A DNA stretch of 64,000 nucleotides from Treponema saccharophilum DSM 2985 (GCF_000255555.1 NZ_AGRW01000050.1:1-64000); one strand, 5' to 3'; shown: positions 1-9,821, counted from the first letter of the stretch. Notes: generated by a model from the sequence alone, not told the origin. Made by a program: numbers and translations.

Positions 1-36
1 ACCCCGCAAACGCGAAGGTCGAGACGAAAATCGGGG

Positions 37-3000
37 GTCGCACCCTCACGGGTGCGTGAATTGAAACCCGTCCCGTTGACGTCTATCGTGTCATACTTGA
101 CGTCGCACCCTCACGGGTGCGTGAATTGAAACAACGTCTTCCCCCACAACACCGAATAGAGCGGTTGCGTCGCACCCTCACGGGTGCGTGAATTGAAACG
201 TCCATGCGTGCGGTTACGTGGTGCGCCCGTCTCGGTGTCGCACCCTCACGGGTGCGTGAATTGAAACAAAAACTACTATGCGACATCGAACACAATATAT
301 GTCGTCGCACCCTCACGGGTGCGTGAATTGAAACACGTCCGACTACGCGATAACGCGCGTGTCAATGTCGCACCCTCACGGGTGCGTGAATTGAAACATC
401 CGACGGCATGACGTTCATCCCGCACACCAGTCGCACCCTCACGGGTGCGTGAATTGAAACGATTCCGCGGAAAGCGTGTCCTATGAGTGGAGGTCGCACC
501 CTCACGGGTGCGTGAATTGAAACGTCGGACTCTTTCAGCAATGCGGTATATATCGGCGTCGCACCCTCACGGGTGCGTGAATTGAAACTCAATCCCGCCG
601 ATTTTCTCGCTGATGAACGCGCGTCGCACCCTCACGGGTGCGTGAATTGAAACAAAATCATCTGAACCACCCTTTAATTTTTGCAAAGTCGCACCCTCAC
701 GGGTGCGTGAATTGAAACAAACTTCGTGGACTCCATCGAGACGCCCGCAAGGTCGCACCCTCACGGGTGCGTGAATTGAAACCCGTAGGTTTCGCAGTGG
801 TGTACCGACGAATGAGGTCGCACCCTCACGGGTGCGTGAATTGAAACAAAAGCGTCGTCGCGCTGAAGTGGTTCGGCTTGTTGTCGCACCCTCACGGGTG
901 CGTGAATTGAAACACCTCCATTACATTAGCAAGATGTATCGCATATAGTCGCACCCTCACGGGTGCGTGAATTGAAACAGCAGAGCCTATCATGATATTG
1001 CCTTTATTTTGCCGTCGCACCCTCACGGGTGCGTGAATTGAAACTAACACTCACATATGACGAAAAACACGTACCATAGTCGCACCCTCACGGGTGCGTG
1101 AATTGAAACTCGAATATTCCGACTACATCGCGGGCGTCTCTATGGTCGCACCCTCACGGGTGCGTGAATTGAAACTCGTCTGACTACATCGAGCAGTTGT
1201 ATGCCAATAGTCGCACCCTCACGGGTGCGTGAATTGAAACTCGGAGATGGAACGGCGAAGCGCACCCGTATCGTCGCACCCTCACGGGTGCGTGAATTGA
1301 AACCGGCCGGAGAGACGGAGGGCACAATTTGCGTGCAGTCGCACCCTCACGGGTGCGTGAATTGAAACGCGTTCGCGTCCGAGACCGTGAAAATCGGCGC
1401 GTCGCACCCTCACGGGTGCGTGAATTGAAACCTCCTCGTCGAGGGCTTCAGCCTGCAACACGCGGGTCGCACCCTCACGGGTGCGTGAATTGAAACTACA
1501 ATAAGGGAAGCTCGATTCTTTCTGATTTCGGTCGCACCCTCACGGGTGCGTGAATTGAAACTTTCATCTTCGCAGACGACGCTTTCCGCTTTCGTCGCAC
1601 CCTCACGGGTGCGTGAATTGAAACTATCTGGTGCTGGTTCTCGTTGAGATACTGTTGGTCGCACCCTCACGGGTGCGTGAATTGAAACTCCTACTGCCAG
1701 GTATTTGAATTTTGCTGTGTTTCGTCGCACCCTCACGGGTGCGTGAATTGAAACTGTCCGTGTCGCTTTTGATTTGTCGTTCTTTGCGTCGCACCCTCAC
1801 GGGTGCGTGAATTGAAACTGATATGTCGATTTCTGCCTGTCTTAAGTTCTCCAGGTCGCACCCTCACGGGTGCGTGAATTGAAACCTTCGCGCGACATCT
1901 CGATTGATATGTCGTATCCGGTCGCACCCTCACGGGTGCGTGAATTGAAACCGGATGACGGCACGCGAAGTCATGCTCCGTAATAGTCGCACCCTCACGG
2001 GTGCGTGAATTGAAACCGCGAATCAGAACGCGCTTGTCGAGGCGGTGAAGTCGCACCCTCACGGGTGCGTGAATTGAAACTTGAGCAACGACGAGTTGCT
2101 TGCAAGCGCGAAGGAGTCGCACCCTCACGGGTGCGTGAATTGAAACTACGGGATAATCCTCGGAAACACGAACGCGTTCAAGTCGCACCCTCACGGGTGC
2201 GTGAATTGAAACTACCAACGTATGAACGGAAACTGAATCTTTCGGGTCGCACCCTCACGGGTGCGTGAATTGAAACGTGTAAGACGCTGAAAAAGTTCCA
2301 TCCGCTTTTGGTCGCACCCTCACGGGTGCGTGAATTGAAACACACAACTCGCACAACTCAAACACGACAGCAAAGGTCGCACCCTCACGGGTGCGTGAAT
2401 TGAAACACGACATGGACAAAAAATTTCAAGAACTCTGGAGTCGCACCCTCACGGGTGCGTGAATTGAAACTTGAAAACGCAAATGTTCCGTTCAACGATG
2501 TCAAGTCGCACCCTCACGGGTGCGTGAATTGAAACCATGTCTTCACCTCCGTTTTTTTGCAAAGTATAGTCGCACCCTCACGGGTGCGTGAATTGAAACA
2601 CATTTCGCGTCCGCACATCTCAACGCAAGCGCCGTCGCACCCTCACGGGTGCGTGAATTGAAACAGCGATGTCAAGTGGCTTTTGAACCCAATCGGCAAG
2701 GTCGCACCCTCACGGGTGCGTGAATTGAAACTGTTATCGCGCGGAGGTCACGGACGCGGGCGCGGTGTCGCACCCTCACGGGTGCGTGAATTGAAACCGG
2801 AGAGTATGGCGGCCGCACATTCCGCAAGCAGTCGCACCCTCACGGGTGCGTGAATTGAAACTCCGGATTCTTCCGGCTTTATTGCACGCTCAAGCGCGTC
2901 GCACCCTCACGGGTGCGTGAATTGAAACCCTATCGGCTCCTTTGGAGCCGCTCTCACGATGCGTCGCACCCTCACGGGTGCGTGAATTGAAACAAAGTGC

Positions 3001-3446
3001 AAATTGCGTCAAAAGTGACCGCCACGAGGTCGCACCCTCACGGGTGCGTGAATTGAAACCTTTTCCTCCTCCTCCGTTGTGGCGGGTAGTGGGTCGCACC
3101 CTCACGGGTGCGTGAATTGAAACTTTATGTTATCAGTGGGAGCGTGGATTATTTTCACGTCGCACCCTCACGGGTGCGTGAATTGAAACCTTATCGCCTC
3201 CTCTGGAGCCGTGAGCATTATGGTCGCACCCTCACGGGTGCGTGAATTGAAACATGGTCATGATACACTCTCCTCTGTAACGTCAGCGTCGCACCCTCAC
3301 GGGTGCGTGAATTGAAACATAGTGAGATTCTGACCGACGCCATAGACGTCGTCGCACCCTCACGGGTGCGTGAATTGAAACCGTGAATTGCGTTGTATGA
3401 AGCGCAAGCATATTTGTCGCACACTCACGGGTGCATGAATTGAAAC
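37..3446 (+). CRISPR. CRISPR array, 53 repeats, type I-C-like repeat (distal part)
   Basis: There are 53 copies of a 31-nt repeat. It begins GTCGCACCC, has a TCAC loop closed by GGGTGCG, and ends TGAATTGAAAC. Repeat starts run from 37, 102, 169 to 3351 and 3416, and all look identical except the last. The 52 internal spacers are 32-37 nt, most often 34, and bases 1-36 are probably one more spacer. The last repeat (3416-3446) carries two substitutions (C to A at position 8, G to A at position 20), which marks the leader-distal end. The leader, newest spacers and cas genes should therefore lie left of the window, with transcription to the right. Repeat length, the GCACCC/GGGTGC stem and the TTGAAAC tail resemble type I-C repeats; the type is an inference because no cas gene is visible. 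Confidence 0.98.
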
Positions 3447-3522
3447 GAAGAAGCAATATTTCTTGCGGAAGCCGTTCACCATGAAAAGAGCTGCGTCAAC
3501 CGTTTTCCGGACGGAGCCGAAT

Positions 3523-3551
3523 AAAAAGGACTGCACGGAAGCGTGCAGTCC
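3523..3551 (-). terminator. Rho-independent terminator of nitrogenase-like operon 1
   Basis: A perfect 10-bp stem (GGACTGCACG, loop GAAG, CGTGCAGTCC) is followed on the minus strand by TTTTTATT. It sits 20 bp past the stop of the NifX-like gene and closes the operon that starts near 9716. A related GGACTGC stem ends operon 2. Confidence 0.9.
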
Positions 3552-3572
3552 AAAAATGCTTAGGATCGGCAT

Positions 3573-3956
3573 TTAAAATACGTGGCTTTCCCTTTTTTTG
3601 TGGGAGATATAATAGCCGTTCAGTTTTGAAACGGCTTCTTCTATCTCAAAGGGGGCTTCTAAGCAGTTCACCTTGTTTTCCTGAAGCAGGCGGTGGGGCT
3701 TGGGGCCGATTTTAGCAACAAGGAAATAGGTACAGTCGCTTACGACCTCTCCGACCTTCACCGCAAAGTTACTTCCGCAGGAGCAGCCGCTTTCACATTC
3801 CTCCTTTTCGGGGTCGCGGGTTATTTTCCGCTCTTCCAGAAAAGAATAGCTTCCGTCGCTTTCGTTCACCTCGTAAACTGAAACTGATTCAATTTCACCG
3901 AAGTGAAGGTTTACGCTCTTTTTGTCAGAAGTTCCGATTGCAATTTTATATGCCAT
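3573..3956 (-). CDS. NifX/NafY-like dinitrogenase cofactor-binding protein 1
   Basis: The protein has 127 residues and matches the Nitro_FeMo-Co (NifX/NifY C-terminal) fold. It opens with YKIAIGTSDKKSVNLHFGE, the family's typical first strand and His-Phe-Gly segment. A cysteine-rich insert near residues 53-60 (CESGCSCGS) is followed by DCTYFLVAKIGP, the segment that normally cradles the cluster. Family members bind iron-sulfur cofactor intermediates and pass them to component 1. It is the last gene of operon 1, 20 bp after the K-like gene, with GGAGG ahead of its ATG. The most likely role is a cofactor carrier or chaperone for the D1/K1 protein; that pairing is inferred from position only. 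Confidence 0.82.
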   Translation of the reverse strand: MAYKIAIGTSDKKSVNLHFGEIESVSVYEVNESDGSYSFLEERKITRDPEKEECESGCSCGSNFAVKVGEVVSDCTYFLVAKIGPKPHRLLQENKVNCLEAPFEIEEAVSKLNGYYISHKKRESHVF

Positions 3957-3976
3957 AAATCCTCCGTTGGGCTTCT

Positions 3977-5332
3977 TTAGAGAACCTGAACGTTCTTGTC
4001 GATTGTTCCGTGCTTAAAGATTCCCGAATAGATTTCTTCGGTGAGTTTTAAGCCGCCCGTGTAGCCTGTGAAAGTTTTGTTCAGGATTACGTCGTCCACA
4101 ATCGGCATGCTCAGGTGAATCAGCATATTGTTGTTCTTCTGGGCAACGATTTTTTCCCAGGTACTTCCGAAAATCACGGCTCTTTTTGAAGAACCAATCA
4201 GCTCGAAAAGTTTCTGCTGGATTTTTCCGCCGTCACTTTCAAAATAAACCACATCCCTGATTTCTTTGCCCAGAGTTTCGATTGTCTCAAGAATTTTTTC
4301 CTTTATTGTGTCCGTAGGTGGCACGTCAGTGATGAAAATTCCTTTTGGCTGAAGTCCAAGCTCGTTCACAAGATAATCCGAAACGCCGATTGCATATTCA
4401 GAATCAGCCACGAGATACAAATCATTCGGGATATTGCTCCTGAAATCTGACATGAAGTCAGCAAGGCCCACGATGTAGCTGTAGAATTTTTCTTCTTCCT
4501 TTTTGATTACGGCCGTAACTTTTTCAAGGTCAAGGTTTGCGAAGGCCGTAAGTTTTTTGAGGAAGAGGCTCGTCGCCTTTCCGCCCACAGGAAGATACGG
4601 GAAGTGGAAGAAAGGCGTTCCGTATTTTTTCTTCAAGAGCTCCACGGTTTTGAGTCCTACCCAAGGCGAAAGAAGGATGTTGAATTCAGCGTTGGGAATA
4701 TTCTGCCACTCAAAAACGCCCGCACTTTCATATCCGAACAAAATATTAACTTTCAGGCCAATTGAAGTCAGAATCCGCTTGATTTCTTCAAGGTCGCCCC
4801 GCCAGAAAGGATCCTGATTTGGAACGACAGAAAAGACATTAACCAGCCCTTTCTGAACTTTTGGAGTCACGTTTCCAACGAACTGCTCGATAATCGAATT
4901 GACCACAAGCTCGTGTCCCTGATAGTTGTTGCCGGTGAAGCCGGAAGTTTCCGCACCCACGACAGGCCTTCCTTCTTCGCGAAACTCGTTCGCAATTGAA
5001 ACGATGTCGTCGCCGATGATTCCCGAAGTACAGCCCGAAAGAAGGACAAACAAATCCGCATCCAGAACCTTGAAGGCATTTTCCGTAAGAGTGCGAAGCT
5101 TGTTTTCGCCGCCAAAAACGACTTCCTTAGTGCCTGTGTTGGTGCTTGAAATCTGTCCGCCGCCGCCAAAGCCTTCACCCTGGTTTCCGGCACACTGGGA
5201 AAGAGTCAGAAATGTTTTTGAAGCACAGCCCGGGCCTGCATGAACGATTGGCAATGCTCTCGGGATTGCAAGGACTGTAGTCTGGGCCGCAAGGGCACAT
5301 GAAAATCTTGGTTGTTCAATCAATTTGCTCAT
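3977..5332 (-). CDS. Nitrogenase component 1 beta-like subunit, copy 1 (NifK/MarK-like)
   Basis: The 451-residue protein belongs to the oxidoreductase/nitrogenase component 1 family. The three cysteines expected to ligate a P-cluster are in place: C12 (FSCALAA), C36 (GPGCASK) and C101 (LSGCTSGIIGDD). It is shorter than true NifK (about 520 residues) and lacks the N-terminal extension, as in nitrogenase-like group IV enzymes. The start overlaps the stop of the D-like gene by 4 bp (ATGA), so the subunits are translationally coupled. The predicted role is the electron-delivery half of an alpha2beta2 reductase. With MetY, CysK and an organosulfur importer nearby, a methylthio-alkane reductase subunit is the best fit. 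The substrate is inferred. Confidence 0.85.
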   Translation of the reverse strand: MSKLIEQPRFSCALAAQTTVLAIPRALPIVHAGPGCASKTFLTLSQCAGNQGEGFGGGGQISSTNTGTKEVVFGGENKLRTLTENAFKVLDADLFVLLSGCTSGIIGDDIVSIANEFREEGRPVVGAETSGFTGNNYQGHELVVNSIIEQFVGNVTPKVQKGLVNVFSVVPNQDPFWRGDLEEIKRILTSIGLKVNILFGYESAGVFEWQNIPNAEFNILLSPWVGLKTVELLKKKYGTPFFHFPYLPVGGKATSLFLKKLTAFANLDLEKVTAVIKKEEEKFYSYIVGLADFMSDFRSNIPNDLYLVADSEYAIGVSDYLVNELGLQPKGIFITDVPPTDTIKEKILETIETLGKEIRDVVYFESDGGKIQQKLFELIGSSKRAVIFGSTWEKIVAQKNNNMLIHLSMPIVDDVILNKTFTGYTGGLKLTEEIYSGIFKHGTIDKNVQVL

Positions 5333-6801
5333 TTTGTTTCCGCCTTTTTGTCAAAATAGAATGGGTCTTTCTGGTTAATCCACCATGAACTGTAAGGGAA
5401 CTTAACGTGCTCCGAAATCGTCTTGAAGAATTTGTTTGAGTTCAAGGCATCGATGATTCTTGCTCCTAGATTTACAGAACCGTCGTAGCAGCTCAATACG
5501 TTGATGTCGTTTGCGCGGATTGAAGGGATTCCGAGTTTTGTTCCGATTGTGGCGATTGAGTCATGCCGTGTGATAAGGATATCCGGCTTGAGTTCGCTAA
5601 AGATTTTGTACATGATGAAAGGCTGCTTGTTGCAGACCGAGAAACGCTCGACATCGCCCGTGTATTTTATCATTTCACCAAGAGTGTCCAGGGACGGACT
5701 TTTTGTGTCCGTGGTCTGGTCGTGGTGAAGGGTCGTAACGCCAACGACTTCCATTCCGTATTCGCGGACCATGTTTGTAAGATAGTGGGCGAAAGAATCT
5801 CCTGAATAAACGTAGGCTCTTTTTCCCTTAAGGACTTTTCTGTAGCCTTCGATAATCGGCTTGATTCTCTCGTTTTCTTCTTTGATGAGTTTTTCTGCAA
5901 GTTCAGTGCGGTTTGTAAGTTTTGCAAGCTCGCGGAACCAGCGGTCAGTCCATTCAATTCCGTAAGGAGAAGAGACTTTAAGCTGGGGAACGCCGTAATT
6001 CTGCTCAAGGGCCGCCGCACCGTAAGTTCCCAGTGATTCACAGATTGAAATTGTGCAGGCAGCCTCAGACATTATTGCAAGCTGGTCTACGCTGGAGTTC
6101 GGAACGATAAGGTTCGGACGAAGATTGATTCTCTTGAACAAAGCCGTGTAAGCGTCCTGACCCGCAAAGTTGATGATGTTGACCAGATCTTCCTGTTTTT
6201 TGGTCGGCTTCTTTACGATTTTTCGCAAGATTCCATGGAAAACAGCATCGAAGCCGCTCGTCCAGGTCTTTGATTTGAAGCCTTCGCAGTAAATCGGCAC
6301 AATCGGGATTCCAAGCTCGCTTTCCGCCTCGTCAACGACGCTTTCAATGTCATCACCGATAATTCCCGCCGCACAGGAAGAGTGAATCAGAATGGCCTTG
6401 GGATGGAAGCGGTCATAGGCTTCACGAACTGCCGCCTTCAGGATTTTGACTCCGCCGTAGACAGTTGAATCAATTCCAATGTTGGTGGAAATGACCTGAA
6501 TTTTCGGAGCTTCGATTCCACGGACTTTGCTTGAAGCTTCAACGCGCTCGTAGATTGAAACAGGCGAAAGGCATCCCAGCGGTGAGTGAACGACGATTGC
6601 CGCGTCGCGAATCATGTAGGAAAGGACTTCCGCACAGCCCTGCGAACAGTCGCTGCACTGGGAGTAGATTCGCTCGTCCTCCTTTACCGCGCGTTTGCTC
6701 GAATCTTTCTGAAGCTCGCTCGCTTTTCCGTGGAACGCAAGCACCGCGCCGAGCCGGTTGTCCCGCGTCTCGACTTCCGATTTTGCAATGTCAATTGCCA
6801 T
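5329..6801 (-). CDS. Nitrogenase component 1 alpha-like subunit, copy 1 (NifD/MarD-like)
   Basis: This 490-residue NifD-like protein carries candidate P-cluster cysteines C56 (QGCAEVL), C77 (PLGC) and C143 (SSCAAGIIGDDIE). C254 (SICESLGTY) lies where NifD has Cys275, the Fe ligand of the active-site cofactor. In the C-terminal region where NifD has the homocitrate-side His442, this protein reads NDINVLSCYDG by eye, with no histidine. A motif CEGFKS (172-177) is shared with copy 2. The ATG has GGAGGTAC 5 bp upstream. It probably forms the catalytic half of a methylthio-alkane-reductase-type enzyme with the K-like subunit. Nitrogen fixation is unlikely without NifE/N and with this short form. 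Confidence 0.85.
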   Translation of the reverse strand: MAIDIAKSEVETRDNRLGAVLAFHGKASELQKDSSKRAVKEDERIYSQCSDCSQGCAEVLSYMIRDAAIVVHSPLGCLSPVSIYERVEASSKVRGIEAPKIQVISTNIGIDSTVYGGVKILKAAVREAYDRFHPKAILIHSSCAAGIIGDDIESVVDEAESELGIPIVPIYCEGFKSKTWTSGFDAVFHGILRKIVKKPTKKQEDLVNIINFAGQDAYTALFKRINLRPNLIVPNSSVDQLAIMSEAACTISICESLGTYGAAALEQNYGVPQLKVSSPYGIEWTDRWFRELAKLTNRTELAEKLIKEENERIKPIIEGYRKVLKGKRAYVYSGDSFAHYLTNMVREYGMEVVGVTTLHHDQTTDTKSPSLDTLGEMIKYTGDVERFSVCNKQPFIMYKIFSELKPDILITRHDSIATIGTKLGIPSIRANDINVLSCYDGSVNLGARIIDALNSNKFFKTISEHVKFPYSSWWINQKDPFYFDKKAETK

Positions 6802-6831
6802 TTTAGTACCTCCAGTTTTGTTTGAATCAGG

Positions 6832-7938
6832 CTAGATTTCCTTGTAATCAAAGCCCGGGAATTTGTTGTCGTTTTCAAGGAAATATTTCCACATGTCCCT
6901 GTAGAAATTGTCTTCCGGGAATTCCTTAATGATTTCAGTCAGCGCGCTGGCATAGACTTCGATGTTGAAGAATTCGTCAAGCCGCGCGTGGGATTCGATG
7001 TAGTTCCAGCCTGTCAGAATCTCGTAAATCGAAAGGACGCCGTTGTAGTTGGGGTCGGGATTGTAGGAGCGGTCGCCGTTCGAGTCTTTTGCGTAGATGT
7101 AGCGCGCGATGTAATCGATGTCCTCGCCGGTGAGGCGCGCAAGGCTTCTTATCGATTCGTCCGGGTTCGTGATGTAATCCTTGTACGCGCGGATTTGCCC
7201 TTTGAGGTACGCCTTGTACGCGTCCTTGTTTTTCTCGAACGAAGGACCGAACGCGTACTGGCGGCAGCAGACGTAATCTTTCTGCAGGTTCGTGAGATGG
7301 AACACAAGCTCAAGTCCGATCGAGCGCGCCGCCTCAAGATATTCCGAGGAAATCAGCCCGATGTCGAGCGTTCCTTTCGCGACGGCCGAGGAAATGGACG
7401 GGTAGCCGTCTATAATCCGGTAGTTCAAATCCTCGCCGACTTTGTAGCCGTAATTGTTTCCGAGCGCCGCCTTCGAGACCATTTCGGCTGTCGAAAGATG
7501 GATGACGCCGATTGTCTTTCCCTTCCAGTTTGCAGGATTCCTCAAGAATTCCGCGTCGGCTTTTTTCGCCACAACTTCCATTCCGCCGGAAAGTGTTCCC
7601 GCGAATATTTTGACGTCCGCTCCCTGCGCGCCGTAGCTGATTGGCGGGATAATCTGCTCGTATGCCGCATCGAGCTTTCCTGCGACAAGAGCTTCCGGCG
7701 TTCCAATCATCTCTAGCGTCGTGTAGTTCGGCTTGAATTTGTATTCCTTGAAATATCCCTTCTCCTCGGCAATCTGAATCAGCGGGTTCACGACTTTGTT
7801 TGCCGTGACCGCGATGTTGAACGAATAGAAGCCGTCCGAAGCCGTTTTCTCGTTGCAGCCGAAAAGCGCGATGGCGAGAACGAGGATTGCCGCGTTCAGG
7901 AACGACTGTTTTGCGATTGACTGTTTTTTGTTTTCCAT
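6832..7938 (-). CDS. ABC transporter substrate-binding lipoprotein (SsuA/TauA/NMT1 type)
   Basis: The 368-residue protein starts with a lipoprotein signal (hydrophobic stretch to residue 27, lipobox ALFGC) and continues as a periplasmic type-2 binding protein of the nitrate/sulfonate/taurine class. Typical segments are KTIGVIHLSTAEM and the ALVAGKLDAAYEQ turn. The start is preceded by AAGGAG. It sits between the permease gene and the D1 gene in one transcript with short gaps (27 and 30 bp). This links import of a small organosulfur (or related) compound directly to the nitrogenase-like reductase. The ligand cannot be read from sequence. The tight coupling makes the ligand a good candidate for the reductase substrate. 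Confidence 0.85.
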   Translation of the reverse strand: MENKKQSIAKQSFLNAAILVLAIALFGCNEKTASDGFYSFNIAVTANKVVNPLIQIAEEKGYFKEYKFKPNYTTLEMIGTPEALVAGKLDAAYEQIIPPISYGAQGADVKIFAGTLSGGMEVVAKKADAEFLRNPANWKGKTIGVIHLSTAEMVSKAALGNNYGYKVGEDLNYRIIDGYPSISSAVAKGTLDIGLISSEYLEAARSIGLELVFHLTNLQKDYVCCRQYAFGPSFEKNKDAYKAYLKGQIRAYKDYITNPDESIRSLARLTGEDIDYIARYIYAKDSNGDRSYNPDPNYNGVLSIYEILTGWNYIESHARLDEFFNIEVYASALTEIIKEFPEDNFYRDMWKYFLENDNKFPGFDYKEI

Positions 7939-7965
7939 TTTTTTCTCCTTAATTTAGGGAAATCC

Positions 7966-8898
7966 CTAATAATTCCATTTGACAAGATGCTTTTTCGCCT
8001 TCTGAATCGCGATGTTCAGAACCGTCACCACGAAACCGATGAAGATGATTCCTGCGATTGCCTTGGTGTAGTTCGCGTAGTTGAGCGAGACCCGCACGTA
8101 ATAGCCCATGCCCGTGTCCGCGCCGAGCATTTCCGCCACCGTGAGCGTCATCAAAGACGTGGCGAGGTGAATCGGGAGCGCGTTGATGTATCGCGGGAGG
8201 TTGAACGGAATGATGATTCTGAAGAAAATCGTCGGAGTCGAAAGGTTCAGGACTTTCGCCGCGCTGATGATTTTCTTTTCGACGAATGCCGTGTTGTTGA
8301 TTGCCCCCATGAAGCTTCCCCAGAAAATGCTCAAGAATATGACCGTGAGGGAAGCGAGCTTGAAAGTCGGCATGATGAGGACGATGTAGGGCGTGTAAAT
8401 CAGTGCCGGGACCGTCGAAAGCGCCTTCGCAATCGGATAGACCGCGTTCGTGAGGCGCTTGTTGTAGCCGACGAGCGTTCCCAGAATCACGGAAGAAACG
8501 ACAGAAAGGAAAAGGCCCGCCAGAATCAGTTCCATCGAGCTGAAAAAGCCGATAAGAATCGTCCTCCAGTCCGAGACGAAAATGTCGAACACGTTTTCTG
8601 GGGCGGGAACGAAAATGTAGGGGAGCAGGTTCAGCCGTGAGACGATGAACTCCCATGCGAACAAAAATATATGCACGGAAGCCGTCACATCCTTCACCGC
8701 CCGCGCCTTTTTTGAATTCGCCAGCTGCGAGAGGAAGAGAATTTCGACAGCCACAAGCACGACCGCGAACGCGAGCGGGGATTTCAGCCCGCCCCGCATT
8801 TCCGCCGCGTACCTGCTCGGAAGCAGGAAGCACAAAATCGTGAGCACGAAAAACAGGTTCGCCAGATTGAGCACATATTTTGAAAGAAATTTTTTCAT
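7966..8898 (-). CDS. ABC transporter permease (SsuC/TauC type)
   Basis: This 310-residue membrane protein has about six to seven hydrophobic helices. Near residues 215-250 it has the permease coupling loop (EKKIISAAKVLNLSTPTIFF), the short helix that contacts the ATPase. The N-terminal 100 residues form an extra helical extension compared with the usual 250-residue SsuC. Its ATG overlaps the end of the ATPase gene by 4 bp. A 16-bp inverted repeat (TTAGGGA-AA-TCCCTAA, 7954-7969) covers its stop codon and could be a processing or regulatory hairpin. Confidence 0.87.
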   Translation of the reverse strand: MKKFLSKYVLNLANLFFVLTILCFLLPSRYAAEMRGGLKSPLAFAVVLVAVEILFLSQLANSKKARAVKDVTASVHIFLFAWEFIVSRLNLLPYIFVPAPENVFDIFVSDWRTILIGFFSSMELILAGLFLSVVSSVILGTLVGYNKRLTNAVYPIAKALSTVPALIYTPYIVLIMPTFKLASLTVIFLSIFWGSFMGAINNTAFVEKKIISAAKVLNLSTPTIFFRIIIPFNLPRYINALPIHLATSLMTLTVAEMLGADTGMGYYVRVSLNYANYTKAIAGIIFIGFVVTVLNIAIQKAKKHLVKWNY

Positions 8899-9716
8899 AG
8901 AGCAGCCCCCTCGCTGTCGATAAGCTCGCTTGTCTCGTGGTAAAAATATTTGACGAGTTTCTGGTACAGCTCCTTGTACTCCGCGCTGTCCTGGATGTAG
9001 GGATAATGCCGCGGCCGGGGAAGGTTGTCCTCTATGACGGCGTAAATCTGCTTCGGAATCATGAACACAATTCTGTCCGCCAGAAGCTCCGCCTCGTTCA
9101 AATCATGCGTGACGAAGACGACGGTCTTTTTCTTCTCATCCTCGCGCCACATTTTCAGCAGAAGGTTCTGCAGATTCTCGCGGATTTTCGCGTCCAGCGC
9201 TCCGAACGGCTCGTCCATCAGCAGAATTTCCGGGTCGCACGCCATCGCACGGGCAATTGCGACCCGCTGCTGCATCCCGCCAGAAAGCTCGCCGGGAAGT
9301 TTGTCCTCAAAGCCGTTGAGCTCGACACGCTTCAGGAAACTGAGCGCGATTTCGGAAGCCTTTTTCTTCGGGATTTTCTTGCCGCGTTTTTTGCTCGTCT
9401 CGTACACGGCAAAGGCGACGTTCTCCCGCGCTGTCATCCACGGAAAGAGCGAGTAGCTCTGGAACACGACGGCACGTTCGGCTCCCGCGCCGTGGATTTC
9501 CTTTCCGTTGATTTTGACGCTTCCGCTTGTCGCGGTGTTCAGCCCTTCCAGAACGGAAAGCAGCGTGCTTTTTCCGCAGCCGGAAGAGCCGACAATGCAG
9601 ATGAACTCTCCCCGATTTATAGTAAGGTTGATGTCTTTCAGCGCCTCATACGTCGCGTTCTCGGATTCATACAAAAGCGAAAGGTTTTTTATTTCGATTG
9701 CAGTTTCGTTTTCCAC
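8895..9716 (-). CDS. ABC transporter ATP-binding protein (SsuB/TauB type)
   Basis: The 273-residue ATPase has Walker A GSSGCGKST (about 42-50), Q-loop, signature LSGGMQQRV (about 142-150), Walker B ILLMDEPFGALD (about 164-175) and the switch histidine in FVTHD. The start is a GTG with GGAG 8 bp upstream; no better ATG lies in frame. It is the first gene of operon 1, behind the promoter near 9750-9779, and powers import through the permease and lipoprotein that follow. The family imports sulfonates, taurine, nitrate or thiamine precursors; the operon context argues for a sulfur compound. Confidence 0.9.
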   Translation of the reverse strand: MENETAIEIKNLSLLYESENATYEALKDINLTINRGEFICIVGSSGCGKSTLLSVLEGLNTATSGSVKINGKEIHGAGAERAVVFQSYSLFPWMTARENVAFAVYETSKKRGKKIPKKKASEIALSFLKRVELNGFEDKLPGELSGGMQQRVAIARAMACDPEILLMDEPFGALDAKIRENLQNLLLKMWREDEKKKTVVFVTHDLNEAELLADRIVFMIPKQIYAVIEDNLPRPRHYPYIQDSAEYKELYQKLVKYFYHETSELIDSEGAAL

Positions 9717-9734
9717 AAGGCGTTCTCCTTATTT

Positions 9735-9791
9735 CCTAGTAATGCACTATGTATACAATTTCTCAAAAACCTTGCCTAATACTTTTTTCAG
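9735..9791 (-). promoter_or_regulatory. Operon 1 promoter flanked by two copies of the sulfur-locus dyad
   Basis: Reading the minus strand, a possible -35 TTAGGC (9774-9779) and -10 TATACA (9750-9755) are 18 bp apart. The plus-strand sequence at 9775-9791 (CCTAATACTTTTTTCAG) matches 10 of the first 11 bases of the operon 2 operator CCTATTACTTTAGTAGG. A weaker copy lies at 9735-9751 (CCTAGTAATGCACTATG). As at the other two operons, the copies lie about 40 bp apart and bracket the promoter. Confidence 0.45.
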
Positions 9792-9821
9792 ATACGGGAA
9801 ATAGGATTTTTTTATATGGAC

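Noticed and set aside
83-3424. Many open frames within the CRISPR array, some over 100 codons (for example 1733-2218 minus)
   Set aside because: They are translations of the repeat (SIHAPVRVR or FNSRTREGAT recurring) and have no coding meaning.
3977-6801. Coenzyme F430 (CfbCD) or chlorophyll (BchNB) reductase
   Set aside because: NifB and NifX-like proteins, which build 8Fe cofactors, have no place in those tetrapyrrole systems.
7949-8833. 294-codon minus-strand frame overlapping the ABC permease
   Set aside because: Gly/Arg/His-rich and not membrane-like; the permease frame has helices and the coupling motif.
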